Assembly: GCA_004524385.1 (NCBI GenBank)
Contig: SDNM01000103.1
Coordinates: 1-6,088, forward strand
Reading direction: 5' to 3'
Source: Promethearchaeota archaeon
GTDB taxonomy: Archaea > Asgardarchaeota > Lokiarchaeia > Sigyniarchaeales > SOKP01
DNA length: 6,088 nt
Under the pieces are notes generated by a model. That model saw only the letters and a list, made by a program, of their open reading frames with translations. It did not search any database and had not been told where the DNA came from. This document shows positions 5,297 to 6,088 of this stretch, one piece after another (position 1 is the stretch's first letter; each line of letters opens with the position of its first letter). A program made the position numbers and the translations under genes.

Positions 5297-6088
5297 ATGA
5301 AATTTAATCCATATTTATTCATAGATATGGAAGATACTAAAATTTCAGAATTCATCGAAGAGTTTCTATTTGCTAAGGAAATTGAAGAAGGATGCGCATC
5401 TTCTACAATAAAAGCTTATCGATATGATCTTCAAAAATTTTTTAATATGGTAGGAGATATAGGCGTTAATTCTCCATTATTACGTCAAAAAATCAGATTA
5501 TTTCTAAAAAAGCTAAAAGAAAAAAACTATTCAAAGAAAGCTATTGCAAGAAAGATAGCTTCTTTACGATCCTTTTTTAAGTTTTTAATAATAAATGAGT
5601 TAATTATAAAAAATCCTATGGATAGAATCCAAAGTCCGAAAATTAAAACCGAAGAAAATCTTCCTAAATTTCTTGATATTTCAGATATAAAAAAAATTTT
5701 CACATCATTAAAAGATGAAAAGCAATTAAATTCTGAAAAAAGTCAACGTCAGTATTTAATTGTAAGGTTGCTGTATTCTACTATGGCTAGAGTTAGTGAA
5801 CTATGTAACATTAAAATTAAGGATGTGGATTTTGAATATGGCTATATCCGACTTAGAGGGAAGGGCAATAAAGAAAGAATTGTCCCAGTTGATGAGAAAA
5901 CTTTAGACTTTATTAAGGAATATCTACAAAATAGAATATTTTATAATTCTGACGACTTTTTATTGCTAAATACAAGAAGCCAGAGATTAAATCCTCGAGT
6001 TGTACAGGAGGACGTGCAAAATATAAAAAAAAAATGTGGATTTCCCGAATCAAAGATTATTACCCCTCACGTGTTTAGACATACTGGA
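5297..6088 (+). CDS. xerA: Tyrosine recombinase, XerA/XerD-like, N-terminal 264 codons (3' end outside window)
   Basis: Site-specific recombinases of this family join two DNA sites through a covalent tyrosine intermediate; archaeal XerA resolves chromosome dimers at dif, and relatives move integrated elements. My translation is open from ATG 5297 to the window edge. Residues about 15-112 form the SAM-like core-binding domain (STIKAYRYDLQKFF, then RKIASLRSFFKFL). The catalytic domain starts near 122 with NLPKFLDISDIKKIF. Catalytic residues visible are Arg165 with Glu168 (LYSTMARVSELC), Lys189 in the beta-hairpin (RGKGNKERIVPV) and the HxxR box His258-Arg261 (TPHVFRHT). The second His/Trp and the nucleophilic Tyr would lie beyond the edge. 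The family usually runs to 280-310 residues, so some 20-50 are missing. Met11 (5327) is an alternative start that also leaves the domain intact. Whether this is the housekeeping XerA or an element integrase cannot be decided here; the compact N-terminus and lack of phage-like genes favour XerA. Confidence 0.9.
   Translation, partial: MKFNPYLFIDMEDTKISEFIEEFLFAKEIEEGCASSTIKAYRYDLQKFFNMVGDIGVNSPLLRQKIRLFLKKLKEKNYSKKAIARKIASLRSFFKFLIINELIIKNPMDRIQSPKIKTEENLPKFLDISDIKKIFTSLKDEKQLNSEKSQRQYLIVRLLYSTMARVSELCNIKIKDVDFEYGYIRLRGKGNKERIVPVDEKTLDFIKEYLQNRIFYNSDDFLLLNTRSQRLNPRVVQEDVQNIKKKCGFPESKIITPHVFRHTG

Overview
The window is AT-rich DNA that I read as archaeal, with moderate confidence. The grounds are TATA-like boxes (for example TTATATA about 25 bases before an ATG), start codons without well-placed Shine-Dalgarno sequences, two TTG starts, T-rich tracts rather than hairpin terminators, a small ribbon-helix-helix protein and a XerA-like recombinase. 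The composition and gene mix would fit an Asgard-type or similar uncultivated archaeon, but nothing here settles the phylum.

Layout, left to right. (1) Positions 1-1244, minus strand: the N-terminal 414 codons of a membrane-bound ion-pumping pyrophosphatase (HppA). Its 3' end lies outside the window. The substrate-binding motifs are intact, but the acidic residue of the ion gate is Asp where Na+ pumps have Glu. (2) 1245-1435: a spacer with a T-rich termination region for the gene upstream and the hppA control region. (3) 1436-3022, minus strand: a 528-residue membrane protein I cannot name. It has five N-terminal transmembrane helices with a strong positive-inside pattern, then an external domain that reads as an eight-stranded TIM barrel with GH18-like features. 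(4) 3023-3274: a divergent control region. (5) 3275-3520, plus strand: an 81-residue ribbon-helix-helix protein resembling an antitoxin, with no toxin beside it. (6) 3521-4287: a 767-base region without genes, holding a 7-bp hairpin, a pair of near-identical 31-base repeats with an internal palindrome, a GC-richer island after a T10 run, and the trxB promoter. (7) 4288-5232, plus strand: complete thioredoxin reductase TrxB with all redox and nucleotide-binding motifs. (8) 5297-6088, plus strand: the N-terminal 264 codons of a tyrosine recombinase (XerA/XerD type), cut off just before the rest of its catalytic domain.

The genes do not form an obvious pathway. HppA is energy metabolism, TrxB is thiol redox, XerA is chromosome-dimer or element recombination, and the 528-residue protein probably acts on a surface glycan or a similar substrate. 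The points most worth a second look are the TIM-barrel membrane protein, the gate variant of the pyrophosphatase and the repeat pair at 3793-3881.
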